A stretch of 64,000 bases of DNA from JAWXBM01 sp034440115 (GTDB lineage: Bacteria; Pseudomonadota; Gammaproteobacteria; Xanthomonadales; SZUA-36): NCBI GenBank assembly GCA_034440115.1, contig JAWXBM010000101.1, positions 12,753 to 76,752 of the forward strand. Reading direction: 5' to 3'. A program made the position numbers and the translations under genes. Shown piece by piece: positions 33,729-43,500 of the stretch; the first letter of the stretch is position 1, and each line of letters starts with the position of its first letter. Under the pieces are notes generated by a model. That model ran no database searches and was not told where the DNA came from. It saw only the letters and a program-made list of their open reading frames with translations.

Positions 33729-35630
33729 ATGAACCTAACGCGCATTCTGCGGCATCCGCGGGCGGCAGTTGTTGCTCACGACCTGTTGATGGTTGCCTTA
33801 GCCTGGTTTGGAGCCGGCTGGATGATCCTGCAAACGGGATCTTTGGGCATGCTGGACTCTCTGAGCCTTTTGGCCGAGATATCCCTGATCCTGGGTATTC
33901 AGGGTCTTATTCTCTGGTCTACCGGCCTGTACAAAGGATTATGGCGTTTCGCCAGCTTCCCTGACCTTTGGAATATTGCACGGGCAGCCGTTTTCGGAAC
34001 TGTTTTGATTATTTCTGCGCTGGCCTGGTTTTTTCCCGGTGAAATCCGCGGAATTCTGGGTGCGATGCTGGTTTATCCCGGTTTTCTGTTCCTGACGCTG
34101 GGTTTGCCACGGATGTTCTATCGCTTCTGGAAAGACTCCCATATGCCGGCGCGGCCGGCGGGCAGCAATCTCAAACGGGTGTTGGTGTTGGGGGCAGGCC
34201 GCTCTGGCGCCTTGCTGGAGCGTGAATTACGTCACAGAGGGGCCTTGAATGTCATCGGTTTCCTGGATGATGACCAGCGCCTGCGCGGTGCCCAGGTACA
34301 CGGCGTTCCGGTTTTGGGCAGCATCAGCAAATTGCCACGGATTGCCCGCGAAGTAAGTGCCGAACTCGCCATCATCGCCATGCCTTCGGCCACCAATCAG
34401 CAGATGCAACATGTGGTTGAAATCTGCGAGCAAAGTGATATCGAATTCCGTACGCTGCCAACCTTGAATGACCTGGGCAACAAGGCCACTCGAATTGATG
34501 ATCTCAAACGCGTGGTTATTGATGATTTGTTGGGCCGCGAACCGGTTTCTTTGAAGTGGGACGCGATTCGGGAAGGACTGTCTGGGAAGCGTGTCATGAT
34601 TACCGGCGGCGGAGGTTCCATAGGCTCCGAATTGTGTCGCCAGATTGCCCGCCTCAACCCGATTGAATTAATTGTGATCGACAACAGTGAATACGCGCTG
34701 TACCGCATCGATCACGAACTACGCAGTGACTTTCAGGACCTGGTGTTCTGTAGTGTACTGGGGGATATTTGCGATTCAGCCACGGTAGAAAAAGTGGTTG
34801 GTGACTATCGCCCCGATATGATTTTCCATGCTGCGGCCTACAAGCATTTGCCGATTCTGCAAACCCAGGTGCGGGAGGCCTTTCGCAATAATGTGCTGGG
34901 TACCATGCGACTGGCTGAAGCTGCAGAGCGCCACGGTGTGGGTACTTTCGTTCTGATCTCCACCGACAAGGCGGTGAATCCGGCGAATATCATGGGCGCT
35001 ACCAAGCGCGTGGCCGAAATGTATTGCCAAAACATGAATGCCCGTTCCAATACGCGCTATATCACAGTGCGGTTTGGTAACGTGCTCAATTCCAATGGCA
35101 GTGTGGTGCCTTTGTTCAAAGAGCAGATTGCGCGCGGCGGTCCGGTAACGGTTACCCACCCGGAAATTTCGCGCTACTTTATGACCATTTCCGAAGCCAG
35201 CCAGTTGATCATGCAGGCGGCCGTATTGGGCAGCGGCGGCGAAATCTATGTGCTGGATATGGGCAAACCGGTCAAGATTACTTATCTGGCCGAACAATTG
35301 ATTCGTCTTTCCGGAAAAATCCCCGGCAAGGACATACAGATTGTATACACCGGTTTACGGCCAGGCGAAAAACTGTTCGAAGAATTGTTTCATGAACTGG
35401 AACCCTACGAACAAACCCGGCATGAAAAGATATTCCTGGCTCACCCACGTGAGTCAAACTGGGAGAATCTGGGCGCAGACTTGCGCGAAGCCGAGTTGGC
35501 CATACGACGTTATGACACTCCGAAGATCCAGCAAATATTGTTGAAATTGGTGCCTGAATTGGCCAAATCTTCCGGTGTCAATGCGCCCGAAGATGCGTCC
35601 GCCATCGTTCCTCTGCACCGCGCCCGCTGA
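33729..35630 (+). CDS. wbpM: WbpM/CapD-type nucleotide-sugar 4,6-dehydratase, membrane-anchored
   Basis: Predicted UDP-N-acetylglucosamine 4,6-dehydratase for deoxy-amino-sugar synthesis. The N-terminal ~120 residues contain about four membrane helices, and a first Rossmann-like domain follows (VLVLGAGRSGALLERELR). The catalytic extended-SDR domain begins with MITGGGGSIGSELCRQI near residue 291. Instead of the usual YxxxK, the active site reads MGATK in VNPANIMGATKRVAEMY, the Met/Lys pair of WbpM and FlaA1-type enzymes. Length 633 is near that of P. aeruginosa WbpM. Downstream galU supplies UDP-glucose. Confidence 0.9.
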   Translation: MNLTRILRHPRAAVVAHDLLMVALAWFGAGWMILQTGSLGMLDSLSLLAEISLILGIQGLILWSTGLYKGLWRFASFPDLWNIARAAVFGTVLIISALAWFFPGEIRGILGAMLVYPGFLFLTLGLPRMFYRFWKDSHMPARPAGSNLKRVLVLGAGRSGALLERELRHRGALNVIGFLDDDQRLRGAQVHGVPVLGSISKLPRIAREVSAELAIIAMPSATNQQMQHVVEICEQSDIEFRTLPTLNDLGNKATRIDDLKRVVIDDLLGREPVSLKWDAIREGLSGKRVMITGGGGSIGSELCRQIARLNPIELIVIDNSEYALYRIDHELRSDFQDLVFCSVLGDICDSATVEKVVGDYRPDMIFHAAAYKHLPILQTQVREAFRNNVLGTMRLAEAAERHGVGTFVLISTDKAVNPANIMGATKRVAEMYCQNMNARSNTRYITVRFGNVLNSNGSVVPLFKEQIARGGPVTVTHPEISRYFMTISEASQLIMQAAVLGSGGEIYVLDMGKPVKITYLAEQLIRLSGKIPGKDIQIVYTGLRPGEKLFEELFHELEPYEQTRHEKIFLAHPRESNWENLGADLREAELAIRRYDTPKIQQILLKLVPELAKSSGVNAPEDASAIVPLHRAR

Positions 35631-35647
35631 AAATCGGGTCGATTGGT

Positions 35648-36535
35648 TTGAAACCCATACGCAAGGCGGTATTCCCGGTAGCGGGTTTGGGCACTCGTTT
35701 TCTTCCGGCCACCAAGTCCATACCCAAGGAAATGCTGCCGATAGTCGATAAGCCTTTGATCCAATACGCAGTCGAAGAAGCTCTCGAGGCGGGAATTGAT
35801 ACGCTGATATTTATTACCAGCCGTAAAAAGCACGCGATTTCGGATCATTTTGATACGGCATTTGAACTGCAAATGCGTTTGTCGGATTCGGGCAAAACCG
35901 AGTTGCTGTCGCGCGTAACCGAAATCATTCCGGATCATGTCTCCCGGGTGCATGTAACCCAAACAGAAGCCCTGGGCCTCGGACACGCAGTACTCTGTGC
36001 CGAATCTGTTGTTGGAGATGAGCCTTTTGCGGTCATTCTGGCGGATGACATGGTATTGAACCATGGCCCCGGTGCGCTGGCCCAGATGGTCAGCCTGCAC
36101 CGCGCAACGGGAGCCAGTGTCATTGGCGTGGAGAAAATTCCTCTCGAGCTAACCCGCAGTTACGGAATGGTGGGCGTGGCTGAAGACGAACGGGGTCACA
36201 AGCGGATTCATACCATCGTTGAAAAGCCTGCAGCCGCAGATGCGCCTTCTGACCTGGGTGTAGTAGGGCGATATATTCTGTCCCCGCGTATTTTTTCATT
36301 GCTACACAGCGTCCAGACGGGGGTAGGTGGGGAGATCCAACTGACTGACGGCATTGCGGCACTGCTGCAATCTGAAACAGTACTGGCTTTGCCTTTTGAA
36401 GGCAGACGCTACGACTGTGGCAGTCGAGAAGGTTATGTACGCGCGACTATAGATCACGCTCTGGAACTGGACGACTTGCGCGAACCGATATTGGCTCACA
36501 TACGCGATACGCTGAGCCGCCTGGAACAGGGCTGA
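35648..36535 (+). CDS. galU: UTP-glucose-1-phosphate uridylyltransferase
   Basis: Makes UDP-glucose from UTP and glucose-1-phosphate for envelope sugars. The N-terminal motif VFPVAGLGTRFLPATKSIPKEMLP contains the nucleotide-binding GxGTRxLPxTK, and KPLIQYAVEEA follows. LADDMVLN near residue 135 and GGEIQLTDGIA near residue 225 are also typical. The start appears to be TTG at 35648, since no ATG or GTG exists between the previous gene and the conserved KPIRKAVFPVAG; that would keep expression modest. Length 295. The stop overlaps the ATG of the next gene as TGATG. Confidence 0.94.
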   Translation: MKPIRKAVFPVAGLGTRFLPATKSIPKEMLPIVDKPLIQYAVEEALEAGIDTLIFITSRKKHAISDHFDTAFELQMRLSDSGKTELLSRVTEIIPDHVSRVHVTQTEALGLGHAVLCAESVVGDEPFAVILADDMVLNHGPGALAQMVSLHRATGASVIGVEKIPLELTRSYGMVGVAEDERGHKRIHTIVEKPAAADAPSDLGVVGRYILSPRIFSLLHSVQTGVGGEIQLTDGIAALLQSETVLALPFEGRRYDCGSREGYVRATIDHALELDDLREPILAHIRDTLSRLEQG

Positions 36536-37581
36536 TGCCTGACGTGCGTGGTCGCAAGCCCTGGCCAGCGGGCCGCGTGCTGCAGTTGGAGCACAAATCA
36601 CAGCTTTTGCAGAATAATCCATGGGATGATCCAAGCGATCGTTTGCTGTCGGTCTATCTGCCCGCTGGCTACGATGATAAGTCCGATCCTTATATTGCTT
36701 TGTGGGACCTGGCCGCGTTTACCAACTCGGGCCTCGGGCATGTGGCCTGGCGCAATCACGGTGAAAACCTGCCGGAGCGCCTGAACCGGCTGATTGGTCA
36801 GGGTTTGATGCCTCCGGTAGTCGCGGTCATGCCCGATTGCTATACCTCACTGGGAGGTAACCAATATGTCAATTCACCCAGTTTAGGCCGCTATGCGGAC
36901 TACCTGGTCGATGAACTGGTTCCATTTGTGTCCAGCAAGCTAAACGTAATAGACCATGCCTGTGGCCGCGGTATCTTCGGAAAATCTTCTGGAGGTTATG
37001 GTTCCTTGTATCATGCCATGCACTACCCAAAGACCTGGGGTGCCATGGCCAGCCATGCCGGAGATGCTGGTTTTGATTTGGTGTTTCGGCCAGCTTTTCC
37101 CGACACCTGCCTCAGTTTGTCGCAGCATGGTGGTGATGTTAATGGCTTCATCAAAGCATTCTGGGAATCGAAAAAACCTTCTGGACGAGATCTTACAACA
37201 CTGATGATATTGGCCATGGCAGCCAGCTATGATGCCGATGCCTTGCAGCCGGACAATATCCGCTTACCCTTTGATTTACAAACCTGCACTCTGGACTTGA
37301 ATCGCTGGCAACACTGGTTGGCTTTTGATCCCATTAACCTGGTGCCGGTTCATGCTGAGGCGTTGCGAGCTTCACATGGTCTCTATATCGATGTCGGCAG
37401 CTTTGATCAGTACAACATCCAGTTTGGTACCCGGAAATTGGTTGGATTAATGCATGACCTGAACATCGCTTGCTATTTCGAAGAGTTCGAGGGAAGTCAT
37501 TCAGGCATTGACTGGCGATTGGATCTTTCCCTGCCTTTCCTGGCCAAAGCCTTGAAATCAGCGCTGGATGCAACCAGTTGA
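36535..37581 (+). CDS. Esterase D-type alpha/beta hydrolase
   Basis: Carboxylesterase of the putative-esterase (EstD/antigen 85-like) superfamily. The nucleophile elbow GKSSG (residues 149-153, Ser151) is followed by GYGSLYHAMHYP. A likely catalytic histidine is in EGSHSGIDWRLD near the C-terminus, and an acidic partner could be in YIDVGSFDQYNI. There is no signal peptide, so it is presumably cytoplasmic. Length 348. It overlaps galU by one base (TGATG), so its translation is probably coupled to GalU. Substrate unknown; removal of acyl groups from saccharides would suit the context but is a guess. Confidence 0.8.
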   Translation: MPDVRGRKPWPAGRVLQLEHKSQLLQNNPWDDPSDRLLSVYLPAGYDDKSDPYIALWDLAAFTNSGLGHVAWRNHGENLPERLNRLIGQGLMPPVVAVMPDCYTSLGGNQYVNSPSLGRYADYLVDELVPFVSSKLNVIDHACGRGIFGKSSGGYGSLYHAMHYPKTWGAMASHAGDAGFDLVFRPAFPDTCLSLSQHGGDVNGFIKAFWESKKPSGRDLTTLMILAMAASYDADALQPDNIRLPFDLQTCTLDLNRWQHWLAFDPINLVPVHAEALRASHGLYIDVGSFDQYNIQFGTRKLVGLMHDLNIACYFEEFEGSHSGIDWRLDLSLPFLAKALKSALDATS

Positions 37582-37629
37582 TAGACTTGAAAGTCTGCAG
37601 TTAACCGCACGTCAAACAACAGGCATTTT

Positions 37630-38238
37630 ATGATCGAAATCAGCGCACCCGCACAGGCCTATTTCCAGCGCCTGATCGAACAACAGGATGAGCCCGGGTT
37701 GGGTCTCCGTATCGCAGTAAACGCAGCCGGCACCCCCAATGCTGCATGCGATCTGCAGTTCTGTCCCTCCGGACAACACCTGGATAGCGATCTGAAACTG
37801 GAGTTTCAGGGTTTTGCTTTGTTTGTGGCAGCCAGCAGCGAGAAATGGCTGGAGCAGGCGGAAATTGAATTCGACGAGAGCACGACCGGTGGACAGTTGA
37901 ATATTCGGGCGCCCGGTATTCGCGGCTATGAACCGGCCAGCGATGCTCCTTTGGAAGAACGCATTGAATGGCTGTTGGAAACCGACATCAATCCTTCACT
38001 CGCCGCACACGGAGGCAAGGTTGCTTTAACAGAAATTACTGCAGATTTGCAAGCGGTACTGCGCTTCGGGGGAGGCTGTCAGGGCTGTGGTATGGCGGAT
38101 GTCACATTGAAACAAGGCATTGAAAAAACCCTGTTGAGCAAGATCCCGGAATTACAGGGTGTGTTGGACGCTACGGACCATCTGAGTGGCGCCAACCCAT
38201 ACTATGCGGCCGGTGCACAAGGGCGCTCAGCAGTTTGA
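37630..38238 (+). CDS. nfuA: Fe-S biogenesis protein NfuA
   Basis: Iron-sulfur carrier. The N-terminal ~100 residues form a degenerate A-type (IscA-like) domain (ISAPAQAYFQRLIEQQ; the usual cysteines are not conserved). The C-terminal NifU-like domain has ERIEWLLETDINPSLAAHGGKVAL and the cluster-binding CxxC in RFGGGCQGCGMADVTLK. Length 202 is close to the E. coli protein (191). It stands alone with a 48-base gap before it and converges on two cytochrome c genes. Confidence 0.95.
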   Translation: MIEISAPAQAYFQRLIEQQDEPGLGLRIAVNAAGTPNAACDLQFCPSGQHLDSDLKLEFQGFALFVAASSEKWLEQAEIEFDESTTGGQLNIRAPGIRGYEPASDAPLEERIEWLLETDINPSLAAHGGKVALTEITADLQAVLRFGGGCQGCGMADVTLKQGIEKTLLSKIPELQGVLDATDHLSGANPYYAAGAQGRSAV

Positions 38239-38345
38239 CGATGCCGTGGCGGTGTAACCTGCGCTTTGTTGAAGCGACCACGCCACCCGCAGCGCGGTTC
38301 GGTAAGTGCTTCAAACTTACTTAAACGGCTTCGGCAAAAAACGCT

Positions 38346-38687
38346 TTACTTGACGGACAAGTCTTTCAGACCTTGCTGGCTGGCATACCACGCAGCCAGG
38401 TCTTCAATATCCTGATTGCTCAGATTGGCGGCGAAACTGGCCATGATGGCATTGCTGCGGTTTCCCGAACGATAATCACTCAAGGCTTTAACCAGGTAGC
38501 TGTAGTACTGGCCACCCAGGTTGGGATAGTTCGGGTCTATGCTGCGGCCGTCCTTGCCGTGGCAGGCTTCACAGGTGACTGCTTTTTCCTGGCCTTTTGC
38601 GGGGTTGCCTTCGGCCATGGAAACACTTGGAACCAGCAATAGAAAAGTGATTGGCAGTGCAAGAAAACTGAGCGTGGTCTTTTTCAT
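38346..38687 (-). CDS. Small periplasmic monoheme cytochrome c
   Basis: A 113-residue class I c-type cytochrome with a signal peptide ending near SVSMA (residue 25). The haem site is CEACH (Cys39, Cys42, His43). A distal methionine ligand is likely in NAIMASFAANLS. The sequence AEGNPAKGQEKAVTCEACHGKDG with NYPNLGGQYYSYLVKALSDYRSG looks like one half of a cytochrome c4 or a c553-type protein. It follows the next cytochrome gene by six bases on the same strand, so the pair is co-transcribed. Redox partner unknown. Confidence 0.9.
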   Translation of the reverse strand: MKKTTLSFLALPITFLLLVPSVSMAEGNPAKGQEKAVTCEACHGKDGRSIDPNYPNLGGQYYSYLVKALSDYRSGNRSNAIMASFAANLSNQDIEDLAAWYASQQGLKDLSVK

Positions 38688-38693
38688 ATCGTT

Positions 38694-39014
38694 TTATTGG
38701 CCTTTCGCGATTTCAACGAAGTAAGCGGAAATGTCCAGGATATCCTGTTCACTCAAGCTGCTGGCCTGATTATTCATGGTGGCGTGTTTGCGTTCTCCAT
38801 CCCGATAAGCATGCAAGGCAGAGACCAGGTATTCATAGTTCTGGCCGCCCAGTTTCGGCACTTTGTAGGTTGGGTAAATGTTGTTGTAGCCCGGTATGCC
38901 ATGGCAGCCAGTACAGGTATAGCCTTTGATCGCGCCAGCCTCAGCATTGCCTTCGGCAGCCCATAACGAACCAGAAAGCAACAGTGCAGCAGGTATCAGG
39001 AAAATGAAACGCAT
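38694..39014 (-). CDS. Small periplasmic monoheme cytochrome c (second of a pair)
   Basis: A 106-residue class I cytochrome. Start 39014 is chosen because it gives a clean signal peptide (MRFIFLIPAALLLSGSLWAA) with GTGAG upstream; the longer open frame above it adds 82 residues of no family character. The haem motif is CTGCH (Cys34, Cys37, His38), with a likely Met ligand in HATMNNQASSLS. It is about one-third identical by eye to the downstream cytochrome (shared LGGQNYEYLVSALHAYRDG pattern), so the two look like a split counterpart of a dihaem c4 cytochrome. Confidence 0.88.
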   Translation of the reverse strand: MRFIFLIPAALLLSGSLWAAEGNAEAGAIKGYTCTGCHGIPGYNNIYPTYKVPKLGGQNYEYLVSALHAYRDGERKHATMNNQASSLSEQDILDISAYFVEIAKGQ

Positions 39015-39150
39015 TTCAAACTCACGAGTGAATGACAACAGGCGGCGATTATAACTGCTGACAGCCAGCAAACCAACGTAGCAGCGAAGGAAAATAGTGT
39101 GATATTCCATGAAACTCTGCTTCTCAGCCTGCAGATGTGCCGTCGGTAAT

Positions 39151-39333
39151 TCAGGCCAAAAAGTGGGCGATTGCACCAGTCCCGTAGCTCTGGTCTTGTT
39201 TTTCAAGCTCAAACTTCCATGATTCATTAAACCACTGAACTTTACGATCAGATTCAGCACTGATGTAACTATTCAGGCTTCGCTCACATCTAACAGATGG
39301 AATCAGCAAGTTGGAAAGCAGGCTGGAGCTCAA
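39151..39333 (-). pseudogene. Possible degraded cold-shock domain fragment
   Basis: A 60-residue open frame ending at 39151. Its last 30 codons (KVQWFNESWKF then GTGAIAHFLA) recall the RNA-binding face of cold-shock proteins, where KVKWFNxxKGFGF and VFVHFSAI are conserved. The middle does not match, and the second RNP motif is degraded to AIAHFLA. The first 28 codons show nothing. No ribosome site is evident. I read it as a decayed remnant, but chance resemblance is quite possible. The rest of the 39015-39460 gap holds no gene I can support. Confidence 0.28.
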
Positions 39334-39460
39334 TGGCGTGAATCTTGCACCAGTAATCAGTGAACACAGCTACGCGATTCTGCTGTGTGACTTTTGGCAC
39401 ATAGAAGAGTAAAAAGTAGGTGTGTTACTGTTTTACTTAAATATAACACCGAGGCAATTC

Positions 39461-40573
39461 ATGAACTTACCAAAAATAAATCAGCTACCAACCAGCATCG
39501 TTCTTATGCTTGCATTGGTGTGTTTTTTTGCCCTGCAAGCCTGCATGGATCGGGCCAATGGCAGTATCGATGCCAAAGCTGAGGGTGAAGAGAAGAAAGA
39601 AGAAATGGTGGCCATTCCGGTGGAGACGGCCAGCGTACGAAACGGCGACGTTGCTGCTTTCTATTCAGGTACTACCACCATAGAGTCTGATGAACAAGCG
39701 GTAGTCGTTTCACAGATCACCGGAGTGGTTCTGCAGATCAAGGCGGAAGAGGGCGAGTTTGTGAAAGCGGGCCAATTGTTGGCGCGTGTTGAACCAGATC
39801 GCTACCGCCTGGAAGTTGAACGAAATGAAGCAGCATTAAAGCGGCTGGAGATGGATTTCCAGCGCAAAAAGGAATTGTTTGATCGCAAGTTGGTGAGTGC
39901 CGAGGATTTTGAGCGCGTCAGTGCTGAATATGAAGCACAGAAAGCCCAGGTGGCACTCTCCAGGCTTGATCTGAAATATACCGACATTCGGGCACCCATT
40001 TCTGGTTATATTTCTGAACGTATGGTGCGGGTGGGGAATTTGGTGGAATTGCATCAGCCGGTTTACAGCGTTACCAGTTACGACCCTTTGTTAGCGATAT
40101 TGAATGTGCCAGAACGCGAGTTGGGAGTGTTGCGCAATGGGCTGGAAGTTACCGTGCGCCTGGACGCTTTTCCACTGCAGGTGTTCAAAGGCGAAGTGAT
40201 ACGCATCAGTCCTGTGATTGACCCTGCAACCGGAACATTCCGGGTGACCACGGAGGTCAAGGATCCTGCCGGGCTGGTCAAGCCCGGGCTGTTTGGACGT
40301 GTGGATATCCTGCACGATGTGCGCAAGAATGTTCCGGTCATTCCACGCTCTGCACTTATCAACGAAGACGAACAGATCTTTGTCTTTGTGGTTGATGAAG
40401 ACAACAACGTCAGTAGACGTCCCATTCGTACCGGTTACGAACAGAACGGCGAAATAGAAGTGCTCGAAGGTGTGAGCGCTGGCGAATCTGTGGTTACTGC
40501 GGGTAAAGGCAGCCTCAGCGATGGTAGTAAGGTTGAGGTAGTCAGTCTCACGCCCATCACCCCAAAAGCCTGA
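39461..40573 (+). CDS. RND efflux periplasmic adaptor lipoprotein (MFP)
   Basis: Periplasmic adaptor joining inner-membrane RND pumps to an outer-membrane channel. ATG 39461 follows CGAGG and gives a lipoprotein signal with lipobox LQAC (residue ~28); an in-frame upstream start lacks both. The family parts are a lipoyl half (VVSQITGVVLQIKAEEGEFVKAGQLLARVEPDRY), a coiled-coil hairpin of about 50 residues (FQRKKELFDRKLVSAEDFERVSAEYEAQKAQ), the second lipoyl half (YTDIRAPISGYI), then beta-barrel and membrane-proximal domains. Length about 370. It heads an operon with two permeases; no outer-membrane factor gene is nearby, so TolC or another channel must serve. Confidence 0.92.
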   Translation: MNLPKINQLPTSIVLMLALVCFFALQACMDRANGSIDAKAEGEEKKEEMVAIPVETASVRNGDVAAFYSGTTTIESDEQAVVVSQITGVVLQIKAEEGEFVKAGQLLARVEPDRYRLEVERNEAALKRLEMDFQRKKELFDRKLVSAEDFERVSAEYEAQKAQVALSRLDLKYTDIRAPISGYISERMVRVGNLVELHQPVYSVTSYDPLLAILNVPERELGVLRNGLEVTVRLDAFPLQVFKGEVIRISPVIDPATGTFRVTTEVKDPAGLVKPGLFGRVDILHDVRKNVPVIPRSALINEDEQIFVFVVDEDNNVSRRPIRTGYEQNGEIEVLEGVSAGESVVTAGKGSLSDGSKVEVVSLTPITPKA

Positions 40574-40579
40574 CCTTTC

Positions 40580-43500
40580 ATGAACACTAGAACCTTGAAA
40601 CTGGTGGAGATAGCCACCCGGCGACCTGTGGCCATTTCTATGGTAGCCGTTACGCTGGTTTTGTTTGGACTGATTTCCCTGCAAAAGCTGCAAGTTAACC
40701 TGTTGCCCGATCTGTCCTATCCAACGCTGACAGTAAGAACGGAATACCAGGGTTCAGCTCCGGAAGAAATTGAAACACTTTTGACCCGGCCGGTGGAGGA
40801 AGCGGTTGGTGTGGTCAAGAACGTGATTGGGGTTAAATCGGTTTCCCGTACTGGTCAGTCCGACGTCATCCTGGAATTTGCCTGGGGTACCGACATGGAT
40901 CGCGCCAGCCTGGAAGTGCGGGAAAAACTGGAGATCATTCAGTTACCTCTGGAAGTTAAGCGCCCCATATTGCTGCGTTTCAATCCGGCTACCGATCCCA
41001 TCATGCGTTATGGCTTGGTGATTGAAAATAGTACCGACGTTGATGCCAACCTTGATAATGAAGTAACACTTAAAGTTTTGCGCCGCTTTGCCGACGAGGA
41101 GATCAAGAAAAAGCTTGAGCCAGTTGAGGGAGTCGCTGCGGTCAAGATTTCAGGTGGACTGGAAGACGAGATCCAGATTGAAATCGACCAACGCAAAATG
41201 GCTCAACTGAATCTTTCGCTGGCGGCTTTGGTAGATCGTTTGGCTGCAGAAAATGTGAATGTCTCAGCGGGCCGTCTTGAAGAAGGAACGCAGCGCTACC
41301 TGGTTCGTACCATTAATCAGTTTGGCTCAGTTGAAGAATTTGCCAATTTGATTGTTGCCACCGGGCAGGCGCGACCGATCTATTTGCGTGACATTGCCCG
41401 CGTGCATTCTGGTTACAGCGAACGCGAAGCGATCATACGAATCAACGGGCGTGAAGCGGTTGAGATTGCCATATACAAAGAAGGTGACGCCAACACCGTC
41501 AATGTTTCCAAGGCGATTCATGAACGCGTTGCTGCCCAACAGGAACAAATGCCCACGGGCATGCAAATGCAGTTGGTTGATGACCAGTCGGTGTTTATTG
41601 ACCGGGCAATCTCCGAGGTGGTAGGTGCCGCCGTTATCGGTGGCTTGCTGGCCGTGCTGGTCATTTTTGTGTTCCTGCGCAATTGGTGGTTCACGCTGAC
41701 CATTGGTATTTCCATTCCCATTTCCATCATCGCCACATTCTTCCTGATGGGGCAGAGCGGTATTACCCTGAATATCATGTCTCTGGGCGGCATTGCACTG
41801 GCAGCGGGTTTGCTGGTCGATAACGCCATCGTGGTACTGGAAAACATCACCCGATATCGGCAGGCTGGCGAAGGACTGGTGAGTGCAGCGCGTAAAGGTG
41901 CCAGTGAAGTGGGCGGTGCTGTAATCGCTTCAACCCTGACTACCGTGGCCGTATTTTTGCCGCTGGCATTTGTGCAGGGAATTGCTGGCCAGTTGTTCCG
42001 CGATCAGGCGCTGACCGTCACTTTTGCACTGCTGATCAGCTTGTTCATTGCCTTGACGCTGATACCCATGATGGCTTCATTGCGCGGCCACAATGATGTG
42101 GTAAGACAATCTGGTAGCAGCCGTTTTGGTCACTGGTTCCAGAGCAGTTATGAAGGAATGTTGTCTGCGGCTATGCAGCATAAGGCGCTGACCTTGCTGC
42201 TGTCTGCGGCTCTGCTGGTGATTGCGGCCATAATGTTGAGTCGCATTGGTACGGAATTGGTACCACAAATGCAGCAGGGGCGATTCAACGTGACGCTGGA
42301 AGCTGCACCGGGCACACCGTTGGAGGAGACTGACGTGGTGCAGACTTCCATACAAAACCTGGCTGCGGCGGATGAGTCGGTAGCGCTGGTGTTTGGCGTG
42401 GCAGGTTCCGGTAACCGGATTGACGCCAACCCCACGGAAAGCGGTGAAAATATTGCGCGTATGCTGATCAGCATGCAACCTGGCAGCGACGCAGAGCAGC
42501 AGCAATCTTTGATTACACGTCTGCGTGGACGGGCGCACCAAGTGGCAGGATTGGAAGCAACTTTCTCCGCACCCGCATTGTTGAGTTTTGACCAGCCGCT
42601 GGAGGTTGAAATCCAGGGCTACGACCTGAAATCGCTACGCCAGGGCAGTGACCAGGTGCTGCAGTTGTTGCGCCAGTCTGATCGTTTTGCTGATGTTGAG
42701 TCCAGCATGGAACGGGGACACCCGGAAGTACAGATCTTTTTCGACCAGGAACGCGCAGCGGCGTTGGGCTTAACGGTAAAGGAGATCTCTGACCAGGTGG
42801 TTGGAAAGATTCGAGGTCGGGTAGCTACACGCTACAGTTGGCGTGATCGCAAAATTGACGTGTTGGTGCGGATTGCCGAAAGTGAGCGGCAATCGATCAA
42901 TGCCGTGCGTGACCTGATTATCAATCCACAAAGTGAACGGCCTGTGCCGCTGTCCTCGGTGGCAGAAATCGTGGTGGGTGAAGGCCCGGCTGAAATACGT
43001 CGTAGCGATCAGGAGCGGGTGGCCCTGATTCAGGCGAACCTGGCCTATGGTGATCTCGGTACTGCTGTTGCTGAAGCCAACGCCCTACTTGCCAATGTAA
43101 AACTGCCCTATGGCTTATCCTTGCGGGTGACCGGGCAAAGCGAAGAGATGGATGCTTCCTTCCGCTCGCTGTTGTTTGCGCTGGGTCTGGCAATATTTTT
43201 GGTCTACCTGGTGATGGCATCCCAGTTTGAATCGCTGGTGCACCCATTCGTTATCCTGTTTTCCATTCCATTGGCAGCCATCGGTGTTGCTGTGGCCCTG
43301 TGGCTTACTGATACGCGGCTGAGCATAATTGTATTTATCGGCCTGATTATGTTGGCCGGTATTGTGGTGAACAATGCCATTGTTCTGGTTGATCTGATCA
43401 ACCAGTTGCGCGCGCGCGGCATGGAGCGCATTGCCGCCATCAAGGAAGCAGCGCATTTGCGACTGCGTCCCATCATGATGACGACGCTGACGACCTTGTT

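Noticed and set aside
38239..38345. Hairpin GTGGCG...CGCCAC between nfuA and the cytochrome pair as terminator
   Set aside because: Long loop and no T-run; it might still be a weak bidirectional signal but cannot be supported.
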